In this document: positions 44,105-56,014 of the stretch, one piece after another
How positions within the stretch are numbered: the stretch's first letter is position 1
How the letters are laid out: each line of letters begins with the position of its first letter
From: Molanna angustata
Taxonomy: Eukaryota; Arthropoda; Insecta; Trichoptera; Molannidae
Direction of reading: 5' to 3'
Assembly: GCA_963576475.1 (NCBI GenBank)
Contig: OY754967.1
Span: 23,337,914-23,401,913, forward strand
DNA: 64,000 nucleotides
Made by a program: the position numbers and the translations under genes
Notes under the pieces: generated by a model
The model's database searches: none
What the model was told of the DNA's origin: nothing
What the model saw: the letters and a program-made list of their open reading frames with translations, nothing else

Positions 44105-46025
44105 CGTTAAGTAGTGTTTGGTCTCATCATATTATTCAAAACATCTACTTTGGATCAAATACAAGAGAAAGAAGAAGAAAAAAATCTTATACATATTTTG
44201 AAAAATTTAATTTATTCATTAAAAATACCGTTTAAATTTATGTTTACGGGTATATTAATAGGTACATATGTGTTATTCGTTCTTATTGTCGATTTTTAAG
44301 CTTTGAGATAGTAAAAATAAGTAGGTGATTGAGGGAAATGTTAAGCACGTAAACGAAATGAATATGTTCAACGTCTTTAAATTACAAAGAACAATTGTCG
44401 AATCCATAAAGTATTATATAATAATGTAATTTTTGCCTTCATAACAGAACTAACAAAGTAGGGCATAGGCCAAAGACCGAGTGCTTCATCGCAATCCATA
44501 GCATAATATGGAAAATGTATTTCGCCCAACATTAATAAAGTTATATAAACGATACCGTATTATCGTAACAAATCAGCATTCAGAGTACAACAAACCCCTA
44601 CGTGCTAAAGCAATAATTCAGAAAACTCTAAATAATATGACTGTAATCTGAAAATATAAATGCTAACGATAAGTGTTTGATAATAATCAAATAAACGCTA
44701 TAAAGAAATACAATTATTATATTAAATGTATACCTATCTAAACAACATAAAACATAAAAAAACTGATAAAAAATCCACGTCGATTTTTTAATACTTTGCA
44801 TTTACTACATATATTATATTTTCGGTTTTATCAATTGAAAAGGCCTAAACGATCTTCCTTTTAAGATGACTAAAAATAATCGAATTATGAATAGTTGGAT
44901 ATTTTATTATTTGTTGATTATATATGGAGTGCCTACTACAACCTTAACGCTACGCTGCCTAAATCGCTAATATAAATGTACAAAATTTTATGAGTTGGGC
45001 ATTTCACACAATATAGTATAATTTGTGCCATAATTGTATTCACTGAACACTCAAACTTAAAGATAAATATTTTTTTATTTATTTCCATAATACAATAACT
45101 ACTATATACATAGGTACCATATTACGTGTGTTCACTATGAACAAAGGAAAGTATCTTATCATTAAAATACACATATGGCATATTACAGAAGAATATTATT
45201 TTTAACAATAAATGTTAATAGTTAACGATAAACATTCATTTTTTGAGAGGATGTAGGTGAGCAACATTAAAATGTCTGGAGATTTCACTTTTCGAAATAT
45301 GATGTGCATGAAAATATATTTAAAGCAAAAAAGAAAAGACAACAGTATGAGTGTAGACACTCTGAATAATTATTATATCAAGTGGCAGATTAACAAAACC
45401 AACCATGACAGCTGTTCTCGCTACGGTAGTTTCAACTTACAGCTAAATACTAGTAACACAGGCAATTAATCATTTTCTCACGATCCTTTGAATAGAGTGT
45501 AGGTAAATTTTAAATATCATTTTCAATAAGTATATTTATAATATTTTAATATGTGTAAGCAACAAACATGAATATTTTCATGTGTTCCAATTATTACGTT
45601 TTTACACGGTGAGGTATCGAAATGAAATATTTTAAACATAATTTATTAGTCTCAATTTATACGATTTTGAAAGAATCGCGTTAGGTGTAGTGTAGAAGAT
45701 ATTTATATCTTTTGAATAGCCCAAACAATGTATTCACAATTGACTTTATACGACTAAAAAACAAATTAATAAATATATCAAGATATAGCTGATTATTTCT
45801 TCATATGGTTTTTATCTATGATTTCATCAAACTAAAATTCAAAATGCTTAAAACAAGATTTTATGTTTTTGATCTAGTAATGTGTATAAAATTCAGAGCA
45901 ACCATAAAATTCGATTAATCAATTAAAAAGTATTATATTCGTCAAAAATGTATCTATAGGATTTTTGTCCATTACAGACGTAAATAAAGACAAGTATTGC
46001 CCACTAAATAATATATAAAAGCTAC
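44105..46025. other. intergenic, nothing recognised
   Basis: Long AT-rich stretch without element ends. Frames at 44114-44299 and 45257-45469 have no motif. Confidence 0.45.
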
Positions 46026-46029
46026 TTAA

Positions 46030-46712
46030 GGGGGGGACTGCTGCCAACGTACCTATTTTTCAATTTGATATACCATCATTATTTCTTATCAAATCGTTTT
46101 GAAAAAAATAATTTAGTTAGTTTGGGTATTCATAAAGAAAAATGTATCTTTACTTTTTAATAATGTTCTGTATAAATTCTTGTAAAAAAATAATGGCGTA
46201 CCCCGATTTTCAACGTTTATCTTATATTTTTAATAAAATATAAGGCGTAGTTCAACATATTTTTTTTTTAATTAAAGAAGACAAAAAAAAACTAGAAAAA
46301 TACGATGTGACGTTGCGTTAATGCTTCAGGTTTAGAAAATAAACCTAAAAAACATTTATTTTCCATTCAGCGCCATTGCGAAATATTAGTTTTTTTGGTT
46401 TATTAACTTAACCTGATGCATTAATGCAACGTTACATCGTATTTTTCCAGATATTTTGATCTTCTTTAATTTATAAAAAAATATAATGCTCTATACCTTA
46501 TAGTTTTTTAGAAATTTAAGATAAATGTCAAAAATTGGGGTATGCTTATTATTTTCCTACAAGAATATATACAGAACATAATTAAATAATTAAGGTATAT
46601 TTTTATTTACTAATATCCAAAATAACTAGGTTATTTTTTTCAAAATGATTCGTTTTGTAGTAATGACGCAAATTCAAATTGAAAAAATAGGTACGTTGGC
46701 AGCAGTCCCCCC
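46030..46712. mobile_element. TTAA-flanked palindromic MITE (family E), copy 4
   Basis: TTAA at 46026-46029 and 46713-46716, with the arm start GGGGGGACTGCTGCCAACGT intact at both ends. Confidence 0.9.
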
Positions 46713-46716
46713 TTAA

Positions 46717-47387
46717 ATTTTTTTTATATAAAAAATTGGGTTAAAAAATATTTCAAAGTAATGTGGGCGGTAAACGAAAAAAATACAAAAATAAAGACAC
46801 ATTTTTGTCCATTCTTTTATCTGATATGTAGAAATAAATTATATAAAATAAAAATGATATTCCGAAACCCACATAAGATAGAATAATAAAAGCTCCTCTC
46901 TCGTATTCAGACAATACTTATATTAAATCAAAACAAAACAAAAATATTTTTTTAAAAATATGTACCATTACTCCCGAGATAATCCTCCCTTTCAAGATAC
47001 GCAAGATGTATGAGATACTTACATTTATTGTTTCGAAAAATAAAAAGTTTTGCGCCGAGGGATGTAAAGAAGACTGAAGTATTTGAATGTAATGCCGAGT
47101 CATCGTTGGGTATATCCCTCAATGGAGAATGGAGATGGCACAGAGAGTTAAGATTATACGCTAACCTGATAAAGAATAATCTTACAAATAATGACGTATT
47201 ATTTACAGCTTTCCAGAACTTTTCATACAAAACCGCTATTAGGTCAACATAAATAAAATAAAAACCTTCCTGAAAAATATTTAATCTGCATAGAATATAT
47301 ATACTGTATAACATAATATTGTATATTATGGCTTAATGACTGTTCCAAATACTGAAATAAGTGGGTTTTGTAAGATATATATTTTAT
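46717..47387. other. intergenic with a coding-like patch
   Basis: 47045-47180 is GC-richer and open on both strands; the plus frame contains NGEWRWHRELRLYANLIKNN. It is unmatched by eye and could be an exon or an old transposon remnant. Confidence 0.3.
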
Positions 47388-47801
47388 CAAACTGTCCTTT
47401 TGTTCAAGAGAATTTAATTCTCTTAATGACATAGTAAGCCAAGACGCGTGTACGAAGGAACATGTTGTATGGTGTAGTGGACTTTTTGCATGACAAAAAC
47501 ACCAAACTAAGAGGCTTCGTAGCATATATGTTGTATATGAATGGACACTACACAATAGCTCACCCAATAGTTTGAAACTTACTTAATCTACAAACATACA
47601 TCATACTGTTTTCATATTCTGGGTAGGAAATGCAGAATGATCTCCATACTATCCTATCCTGACATACATACCTACGTGTTTTATATAGTAAACAAAATAT
47701 CTTAAAATATTTATTAATTTGTGTTTAAGTTTTGTACGTATTCTTCTATTATACATACTATCGCCATCGACAGTTGGATCTCATGTGTTACATACAACTA
47801 G
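47388..47801 (+). mobile_element. HINE/DINE-1-like element, internally deleted copy
   Basis: The 5' end CAAACTGTCC is diverged. GCCAAGACGCGTGTACGAAGG and the 3' end CATCGACAGTTGG … CATACAACTAG|T match the copies at 31 and 58.7 kb. The microsatellite and middle are missing. Confidence 0.8.
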
Positions 47802-47814
47802 TTTAATAAAATAA

Positions 47815-48190
47815 ACACTTCCTTGGACCCTACGCAAGTGGCGAGTTTATTGCCATACAGCAAATTATTCCAACAAAACAGTGTTTCCAGTCCAAAGAAG
47901 TATAATGTAAGAAATGATTGTGAGTGCAGAATGTTGATATTGTGTGCCTATTTAATGTGGAACGGGAACAATCACCAACAATATTGTCACTAAAAATTGT
48001 AAACTGCTAGCCCTAGAACAGGATTTTCTAATTGGGCAGCAGTAACCTATTTATTGTTGTCATTGTAAATATGGTGTGATTAAAAGTAAATAAATAATTT
48101 AAATAAATTTCTCATCTGCTAGGGGTTGAGCCCAGGATGCCCTCACAGAAGCCAAAGGGCTATATAAATACTATGCCACGGCAGGGCATA
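47815..48190 (-). mobile_element. SINE family S4, reversed, interrupted
   Basis: AAGTGGCGAGTTTATTGCCA and AGTGTTTCCAGTCC at the left and TTTCTCATCTGCTAGGGGTT … CCACGGCAGGG at the right are the two halves of an S4 copy. About 170 bp between them (47920-48090), ending AAGTAAATAAATAA, look like an inserted LINE tail. Confidence 0.75.
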
Positions 48191-48740
48191 TGTATTTATA
48201 TATATAAAAAAATCATCTGCTTGCAATAAATTATAATTACTTGTGAAATAAATAAATTTATTATAGGATTCATCGAGAACATAAGATAAACAAAATTTAT
48301 TTATTTGGATTAGTAAACAGTCATGTTAACACTTACAATACACAAACGATTTACAGAAATGAGACCAATTACATACCAATCCCAGAAAGTACAGAAAAAT
48401 GACAGTTACAAAAAATTGAATAAAAAAAGCATTTCATATATTGTAATAAGAATAAGAAGGATGTGCATGATTATAGGATGGGTATAAGGAATGAAGTTAA
48501 CATATTTATTCATATTCATTCAACTATGTTGTAGGCGAATGCAACCTTTTATATATTTTTTTATAAAATTGATGTTTGAAAGATAAATATTTATCAATAA
48601 TGTAACCAAATTCTCAGATTTCAAATTCTACGAGTTTTTAAAATGAAAAAGAAAGATTATAAAAGAAGAAAGAAAAAGACGGACTATTTAGAAACGTGGT
48701 TAAATTTCCTAAACGAAAATAAATAAAATAATAAAATAAT
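48191..48740. other. intergenic, nothing recognised
   Basis: AT-rich; TTATTTATTTGG at 48298 may be the reversed tail of an old LINE. Confidence 0.4.
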
Positions 48741-48952
48741 GAACACTTCCTTGCACCATGCGCAAGCGGCGAGTTTATTGCCGTATGGCAATTTCTTCCA
48801 ACTAACCAGTGTTTCCAGCCCAGAGAAGCAATACTTGCGTGAGAAATGAATTTAAATAAATTTCTCCTCTGCTGGGAATCGAACCCAGAACGCCTGCACA
48901 GAAACCGAACGACTTACCAACTGTGCCACGGCGCGGCGGTCGGCATACATAT
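48741..48952 (-). mobile_element. SINE family S4, complete copy
   Basis: On the minus strand: A box TGGCACAGTTGG (48928-48917), B box GGGTTCGATTCCC (48886-48874), body with GGAAACACTGGTTAGTTGGA and a 3' end near GCAAGGAAGTG plus (ATT)n. This is the best reference copy of the family in the window. Confidence 0.92.
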
Positions 48953-50085
48953 TATATAGTAGTAAAATCAGGATATACGGCCTTTAATCGGGTTGTATAA
49001 TATGTGATCAATTTACAAGCGTGCTGAATGTAATTCAATGTCTTTATACTGTTCAAAACTGAGAATCAAAATTATACTTTATCTAAACACATAGTACCCC
49101 TGTATGAGGTAGACAGAAAGCATTTTTTTGTATATAATATTCGCTAATCTATGTAACTGTGCATCATCCTATACACATTCTTCGTAAAAGTTGACTTTAT
49201 TTTCATCTTTCAGCAACTTATATATAAACATTGTAATATATAAGCCATGATCATGCTGAAAATCAGCTGCTGGGGGCTTGTCTTTCTGTAACATAGCTGA
49301 GCATAGTTTTTTGAGTCGAAAAAGTTGTTTTTCTTTTTCATTTGTTGATTCATTTGTAGTTCTCTTGTATTAAGTATGTAAACTTCTGTTTTTCGTCTAA
49401 ATAAATGTTTTATTCTTTATTATTATTATATTATACGTGTTTGTTTAAATTTTTTGTTGTCGAATCTTAGTTTTACTCCATTCAAACAGCTTCATATAAT
49501 TCTATCGTCCGACATGTTTCTTATTTTGCTTCATCAAGAAAATCATGAGGAAGGTGACTTGATATAATATATTTGATAAAATAATACAAAAAACCGGTAT
49601 CAATTTATCATATACAAATTATACGAAAACACTCAAAACAGTTATTAATTAAATTTACAAAAGAATGCCCTTAATTAAATTTATGATTCAAACAATACAG
49701 GTACCTACCCTCGACTACGAAATTCATCTGATAAGTGTGACAGCTGAATAAAAAACGTAACGAAATTTAATATTCCACAGACAACGAAATAAGATGGCAG
49801 CATTCAACAATTAACACAAAACGTCTTGAATAAGATCCAACGGGGAGAGTTATAAATACGTAATGTAAATAAATATCATTCGCAAATAATTAATGTGAAA
49901 CTAGACAAAATAAAATTTAACGAACGTTATCAAAAACATTTAACAGGAAAAAATATTTAAACAAAATCGGTACAACGTTTATTTATTTAACGTTTTTAAA
50001 AACATTGAGAATGAAAAGGAATCAACACGATTGTATATTTGTAAATTTGCATAACAAATACGAATAAAATAAAAAATCTATATAA
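48953..50085. other. intergenic, nothing recognised
   Basis: AT-rich, no frames or repeat boundaries. Confidence 0.4.
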
Positions 50086-50370
50086 ATAAAACAAAGTATG
50101 GTTAGTTACACCATTAATAACTCAAGTACGGCTGGACCGATTGGAATAATCGGAATATCGGAAAACTTAACGGACAATAAAAATTGAGAAAATTCACATA
50201 AAAAATATATCAGAACTTTAATCTAAAAATAAATAAATAAACTATATCGGATTAGTTACACCATTTATAATTCAAGTACCTACGGCTGGACCTTGAATTC
50301 GTCTCCGCCCCGAAAACCAGAATAACTATTAAAATATCGGAAAAATTAACGGACCAAAAAAATATATCGG
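50086..50370 (+). repeat. dispersed repeat in two tandem diverged copies
   Basis: GGTTAGTTACACCATTAATA … TCAAGTACGGCTGGACC recurs at about 50237-50290 (ATTAGTTACACCATTTATAA). The ACGGCTGGACCGATT word is typical of a widespread insect repeat; exact family unknown. Confidence 0.7.
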
Positions 50371-50487
50371 AAAAATTCACGTAGAAAAAATATACATAAA
50401 TTATATTTTATTAAATAAATTAAAACACACCGCAATGCGAGCGCGAAAGTGTTATTGAAATTATATTTTACTTTACACATATTATAC

Positions 50488-51317
50488 ATACAAACCATCA
50501 CGCCATGTCCCTCAAGGGGTAGGCAGAGAGAACCGAACGCCACCTACTTCTATCTTGATATACATTCCTCGCCTCGTCAACATTCATACATCGTATCATA
50601 CATATTCGTCTGTTGTTCACGCTTCTAACATTTCCGTCTTTCAAAATACCGCTCACATGGACGTGCCATCCCTTCCTTGGGCGGCTCCGACCTCTCATTC
50701 CATTCCTGTCCGCAATGTATATTTTCTTCTTCAGGCGTTCCTTATTCATTCTCCCCATGGGGCCAAACCATCTCAATGTGTTCACTTTCATTGTATTAAT
50801 AACATCTTTCTTTATCCTACATTTTTCCTTATGTCCTCATTTCTGACCCTGCCATACATCGTTCTATTACAGATTCTTCTTAACGATCTCATTTCAACTG
50901 CATTTATTCTACTTTCGTGCGACTTCTGCCATGTCCAGGTTCCACTTTCATACGTCAAGGTTGGCACTAAGATAGCGTTATGAATGGCAACTTTAGCATC
51001 CTTTGATATGTTGCGGTTTTTCATAACTGGTTTAAGTGCTCCATTCACTCTGTTTCCTGCCATAATTGTTAATTTCTTGATAATTCTGTTTTTTTGTTTT
51101 TAATTAATGTTGTTAATTTAAAAAAAATGTAATTCTATGTAACATGTAAATGGCTTATGCCGTGTATTGTATTAAATAAATAAATAACTCTTCTTTCGAT
51201 CTCCTTATCAATCCGTCCATTCCGTTGAAACATGCTTCCCAAATAGACATATTCTTCGACTTGCTCGAGCCATTCGTTCTCTACTTTTATTTGGCACGAT
51301 GTTCTGCTTTCACTCAT
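50488..51317 (-). mobile_element. RTE-like LINE ORF2 C-terminus, interrupted by a LINE tail
   Basis: Minus frames in order: ENEWLEQVEEYVYLGSMF and GRIDKEIERRV (51317 down to 51188), then MAGNRVNGALKPVM … ILVPTLTYESGTWT (51063-50812), then LRWFGPMGRMNKERLKKKIY … RGRSRPRKGW … RNVYQDRSRWRSVLSAYP (50791-50498). This is the post-RT part of an RTE-type protein. It ends with a UTR containing CCTACCCCTTGAGGGACATG (minus strand) and a CATGGCGTGATGG word. Frame changes make it a pseudogene. Confidence 0.88.
51066..51183 (+). mobile_element. 118-bp LINE tail inserted in the RTE-like LINE
   Basis: It ends with TGTAAATGGC-TTAT-GCCGT hairpin (51050s arms 51150-51163) and AATAAATAAATA. ATAA occurs on both sides (51062-51065 and 51184-51187). 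The uninterrupted paralogue at 56.38 kb reads straight across this point. Confidence 0.85.
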
Positions 51318-51769
51318 ATATTAAATTATTTTCCAATTAAACTATTTAACTTAATATTTTTTGTTATCATTTTATTACGTTACTCAAATCCTAAATTAAT
51401 TATAGCTAAAAGTTAACACGACATCCATTGACTGTTAGGCGATAGGTACGAAGTTCGCCGAATCAGCTTGTATGTAATATTTGAATGAAACGAAGGAAAA
51501 ATCATAGATTGAGACATCCATAATAATAAAGAACTTTTATATTTTAAAAGCTATTTTTAAACATCTAATTTTTCTTGTGCCGTTCCCAAAGGAGGTTGGC
51601 GACCATCACACCAAACTCATAACGATTGATATAATTATTTATTTTCAAAATATACAAAGGTTAGTACTGTATACATTCGTATGATATATCAATGTGATTC
51701 ATAAGAATCTTAAATAATACTTTTGCAAGAAAAAATAAAACAGAAAGTATCTAATAGTTATTTATAGGA

Positions 51770-52195
51770 AACTAGCGGACCCAGCAGACGTTATCCTACC
51801 CGAACGTCGACGTCGGCTTGCCTGCTGTTAGCCAGTTCAGCAAACTCTCCAACCATATTATAGAGGTGCATGTTATTTCTGTATTCTATTTAGCTGTGAG
51901 GCACCGGCTTAGAATAGTGCTTCCACTCTTTTCTATTACTGTTTTCGAGTGTCCCGTAAGAGCCGGGTAATCGAAAATACAACAGGCAACAATAACATCT
52001 GACATAGTTCAGCAATGAGGTTCACCACCCATTCTGAATGTAGTGCCTTTTTAGGTGAGACGAGACTGGTGTGTGGGTATACACATGTGTTGTGCTCCCT
52101 TTTATAAGGCAATGCACACCCGCACACCTTTCGCTGGTTACCCTCATTGTGGGATATGCCGTGATGGTATGAATGAATGAATGAATGATTGTTAT
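51770..52195 (+). mobile_element. retroposon fragments: 5' piece of the 4.2-kb repeat family, then family G with (ATGA)n tail
   Basis: AGCGGACCCAGCAGACGTTA (51776) matches the 4187 repeat start. From about 51880 a family G copy follows, ending with GGGATATGCCGTGATGGTAT and (GAAT)n. Confidence 0.65.
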
Positions 52196-52315
52196 TGTCA
52201 TCATTATTTTGTATGCATGTACCGTGTGCTGTCCTTGTAATAATACAATGAAAAAAACATATCTTATAAGCAATTTATACATTGTTAACGAAGCTTATAC
52301 GTAGGATTATTAAAA

Positions 52316-52898
52316 CTAGTTGCATGTTACACATGAGATCCAACTGCTGTTATCGATATTTTTCAAAAACTTTGGAAATATACATAGGCAGTTAAACACA
52401 TAAATTTATCATAAAAAAAAATTATTTTTTTTTTAAAAATGTTAGAGAAATCTGTCACTTTAAAAAAAACAATTTTAGATTTTGTATTTGTCTATATATA
52501 TTTATATTAATTTTCAGCGTGGTGATTTTTGAGTTATATGGAAAAATAAAGTAAAAATTCAAAAATTGAAAACCCCTGACCGAAACAAAAATTCAAAATA
52601 CTCAGTATAAAAGTTTTGTAGGCCTATAACTATCTATATATTTTGAAATTTGAGGCTCTGTGCATTGAGTGGATCAAAAGTTATAAGAGGGGACAGACGC
52701 AAGGACAGACTAAATGTTCTACCCCGAATTCTGAGTAAATCCATATATATAGAACATATATGCTGCGAAGCCTCTAAGTTGGTGCTTTTTTACTTCAAAG
52801 TTGAAAAACCCATTAAAAATATAGACCTGGCATACAAATCTCGATACATTGTCGATATGTTAAGAGAAATCAATTCTCTTAAACTAGTCGACAGTTGG
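52316..52898 (-). mobile_element. HINE/DINE-1-like element, reversed copy without microsatellite
   Basis: The 3' end appears as CTAGTTGCATGTTACACATG on the plus strand at 52316, and the 5' end CCAACTGTCGAC (minus) is at 52898, preceded by T. The body matches copies at 31 and 59 kb (GTTTTGTAGGCCTATAAC). Confidence 0.85.
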
Positions 52899-53587
52899 AT
52901 TGATAGAAATATCATCTCGAAAAGAAAACTATTATATTACTTACTTATTATTATTATTATGTACGACATCTCCGAACGGTATGTAATAATTCATATTCAG
53001 AAAAGTCAAAATGAGAATACGATAAAATTTTTGTTCGCATGTCGACGACTCCCTAAACAAAACGAAGCGTATTTTTTGTTATCCAAACGTTTTCAATAAA
53101 CGAGTAAAAATCCTAAGAATTCCATAAACAAACAAACTCCAAAAATCCTAAGAATTCCATAAACAAACATAAACTCCAAAACATCAGTCTTAACTGTTTA
53201 CAAAACATACATATTGTTGCTTTATATATAAAACAACAACGAATCTAAACACCACAATAAACACATATGTAGTTTGTCGAAATGATATGTTTTTGAGATA
53301 TCAAAGCAACATGTTGATATTATTTATTTGTAGAATCCAAAGCTCAAAAAGGCAATATACGCAGTCATGTTCAAATTCTTAAGAAATAAGTAGGTATTTA
53401 CAAATAATAAAATCTCATAATATGTAGTAAAAATAACAAAAGGGCAACAAAATGTTATTTCTTTCAAAAAGAAAATGTTGTCGTATCCAATATCCATATT
53501 TGTTTGTTTTCTCTTCAAACTAACATGTTGTGTTGAAATTTATTGTTCAATGAATATAGTTCAAACATATTTTTCCTATAAACATGT
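52899..53587. other. intergenic with a short direct repeat
   Basis: AAAATCCTAAGAATTCCATA + AACAAAC occurs twice (53107 and 53141). Confidence 0.5.
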
Positions 53588-53675
53588 AGGTGGCAGCCAA
53601 GAGCAGTATGGAGAAGATTCTTGAAGGCAGCTAGGAGCCATCAAGGGTTGTGACGCTGAGGATGATGATTTTATT
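53588..53675 (+). mobile_element. RTE LINE extreme 3' end
   Basis: GGTGGCAGCCAAGAGCAGTA … GTGACGCTGAGGATGATGAT ends in a (GAT)n-like tail, as in the RTE copy at 37.1 kb. Confidence 0.6.
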
Positions 53676-54300
53676 ATACATTTTTTTAAATTTAATTTAT
53701 GTTAAATAATATACACAAAAGAGGATTTATTGCCATTAAAAAATATCTTTCAAGAAACATTAAACCTAAAAAAATGAAATATTCAAATAAATTGTTCTTT
53801 TTATAAGCAGTTGCCACAATTTACGCAATACAGTATGATTTGATGCATATTTTTTTAAGAATGAATATGTTCTTGTTCAAGTACATAATACATCTTCACA
53901 CATTCCCTAAATAATATTTGGTTGTGCTATGGGTGAACGAAATCGGTCGTAACAGGATTTGAACTGTAAGAATTTTGCTTTTGATCATCACTAATGGACA
54001 CTTTTCTTCGTGAAAAATTGACAATCTTTTAATACATTTTCATGTACCATGTTCCTGTTGTACAAATAATCGACTTTAAAGAATTTTAAAAATTTTGATG
54101 TGATAAATCATGTCAATAATTAATCAGCTCTAAGTAAACTTATTTTACACATATGAATATAAATTCGATTGATTTTACAGATTTAACAGTAGGTACAGGG
54201 GACACTAAATTTCAAAGTACCTACATCATACGCCATACAAAAATTAATTCGCAGTGAAACTCATAGCATACACTCTCTAGATATAAAACAGAAAGGCAAT
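53676..54300. other. intergenic, nothing recognised
   Basis: AT-rich; borders the 3' flank of the RLE reading frame. Confidence 0.4.
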
Positions 54301-55287
54301 CGTGGTTTCACTGGATTCATGAATCCAGGCCCACGAGTACAGGCGACCAGAGTACCAGTCACAACAGGCGAGCCACATGGTCTTGCGACCATGTATGCGG
54401 GATTAAGGGGCCCCTTTATGACTCAAGTCACGCTCACCAATCTCCGACTGATACTCCACTCCCCTGCGCAGCCAATTCCAATAGGATGCGGATAATGCTG
54501 CTTTTACCACCCTATCCATAAGTTCTTTTATTTTACCTCTAGGGAGATCCAGGTCTTTGAAGTAGGAATATAAAGATTTTGCGGGCAGGCCTCTCGCCCC
54601 CACCTCTACAGCATATATATTCGTGCTAAAGCCATTTTGAACTGTTTTATCTACCAGTTCCTTATACTTGTTTAGTTTGTAGTGATGGTCTTTTGAAATT
54701 TTTGTGTCCCATGGAACAGTCAGCTCCACATAAATAACTCTTTTCAATGAAAGAGAGTAAATTGTCATGTCAGGCCTAAGAGACGAGATGCAGATCTTTT
54801 TTAGAATGTTATATCTCTTTGTTCTCGTATCCATCAGGATATTCCAGTCATCTGACTTCCCAATTATTGATATTAATTTCTTTGTTGTAGGTCTAACTTT
54901 TTGTCCCAGTTTTACAAATGTTACAATCGACTGTTTCCATGTGGTTAATCCTTTGATTGCTCTTGCCACCGCAAGGTTGGAAGCCTCTCTCACAATATCA
55001 AGCACCTTATCGTGTCTGTATGAGAACCTTACCTCCTGTAGTGCTACCCTGCAGCCGGCCAAGATATGTCTAGCCGTGCATGCAGATGTCCCACAGAGGC
55101 GGCCACTGTTATTTCTGTCTATATTCCATCGTTTCAAGTTACTCGGGTCTGGGAGCGTACCTTGTATTGAGTTTAGATAGAACTTCAGCATCTCAGATGA
55201 CCATCCATGTGATCTGTTTCCATCCCAGTGCTGGAGGAATACAAAATTCCCCCAAGGATAACCAATCGTTTTGGACTTGCAAGTTCA
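54301..55287 (-). mobile_element. 3' fragment of a restriction-like-endonuclease (RLE) non-LTR retrotransposon
   Basis: Contains the RLE reading frame and a 3' flank with two perfect hairpins: CATGGTC-GCAA-GACCATG (54376-54393) and the palindrome CTGGATTCATGAATCCAG (54311-54328). The 5' end stops at an in-frame TGA (55285-55287); no RT is present upstream. Confidence 0.65.
54403..55284 (-). pseudogene. orphan RLE (PD-(D/E)XK) endonuclease domain of an early-branching LINE
   Basis: Open for 293 codons from a TGA at 55285-55287; the first Met (55191) is 31 codons in, after the coding-like YPWGNFVFLQHWDGNRSH. In Met numbering: a C33-C38-H42-C47 zinc motif, YRHDKVLDIV, then RPDMTIY (P140-D141) and VELTVPWD (E156), and EVGARGLPAKSL. 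CCHC followed by PD…ExT is the layout of the C-terminal nuclease of R2/NeSL/Hero-type elements, which nicks target DNA. Neither RT nor N-terminal fingers are present. It is best read as a 5'-truncated remnant; the absence of any stop over 880 bp suggests youth or selection. Confidence 0.78.
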
Positions 55288-55976
55288 ACGCATGTAGTTC
55301 GTATTCATTGTTTGCATTCATTGTTCGTATTTATGTTTGTGATACCTATTGTGAAATTGACGTAAAAAGATGCGATGAAAAATTGTGCAGATTCGATTCA
55401 GTAGGACAACTTGAACGATCCTGAATCATTAATCGGCGCTATACAAATGATTATTTTTATTAGATATTATTCTGTCATTTCACAATGAATTGTTACCACG
55501 TGTAAATTGTCATAAAAAATACATAAGTCTGCTCCTGCTCGTAATTCAAACACTGTTTTGCCCTCGTAAATATATACCCACAGTGAAAGTTATTCAAAAT
55601 TAGTGAGTAGGTGTATTATAAATTACCATAATATTATGTGAACACATTTTGTTGAGTATATTCACTCACTCTCCCCATGAAACTAAACGTACCCATCTAC
55701 CGCAGTTGAATAAGAAATAACTAGTTAGGGGTGCAGAGGAGGGGATAAGTTACCTAATTAGTAATTAGGCAGATAGGTAATCGATACTGACTTTCAAATT
55801 AACCAAACAATGTAAAATATAATCTAGCTACACATGCTTGTCAATAAAATTCAAATTACATCCACATCAATATTATCTAAAGTGATAAATGTGTCTTAAT
55901 GTTTGTCTTAATTACACAGATTTTTTTTGTTAATAGTAACAAAATTTCATGTTAAAATTAACCGAACTATAGTGAT
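55288..55976. other. intergenic, nothing recognised
   Basis: No upstream RT or finger domain could be read here in any frame. AT-rich. Confidence 0.45.
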
Positions 55977-56014
55977 TACAAAACATTTGGTTATGTGCAA
56001 CCAAATGTTTTGTA
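55977..56014. repeat. perfect 16-bp inverted repeat (hairpin)
   Basis: TACAAAACATTTGGTT (55977-55992) and its exact inverse (55999-56014) surround the 6-nt loop ATGTGC. Confidence 0.95.
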
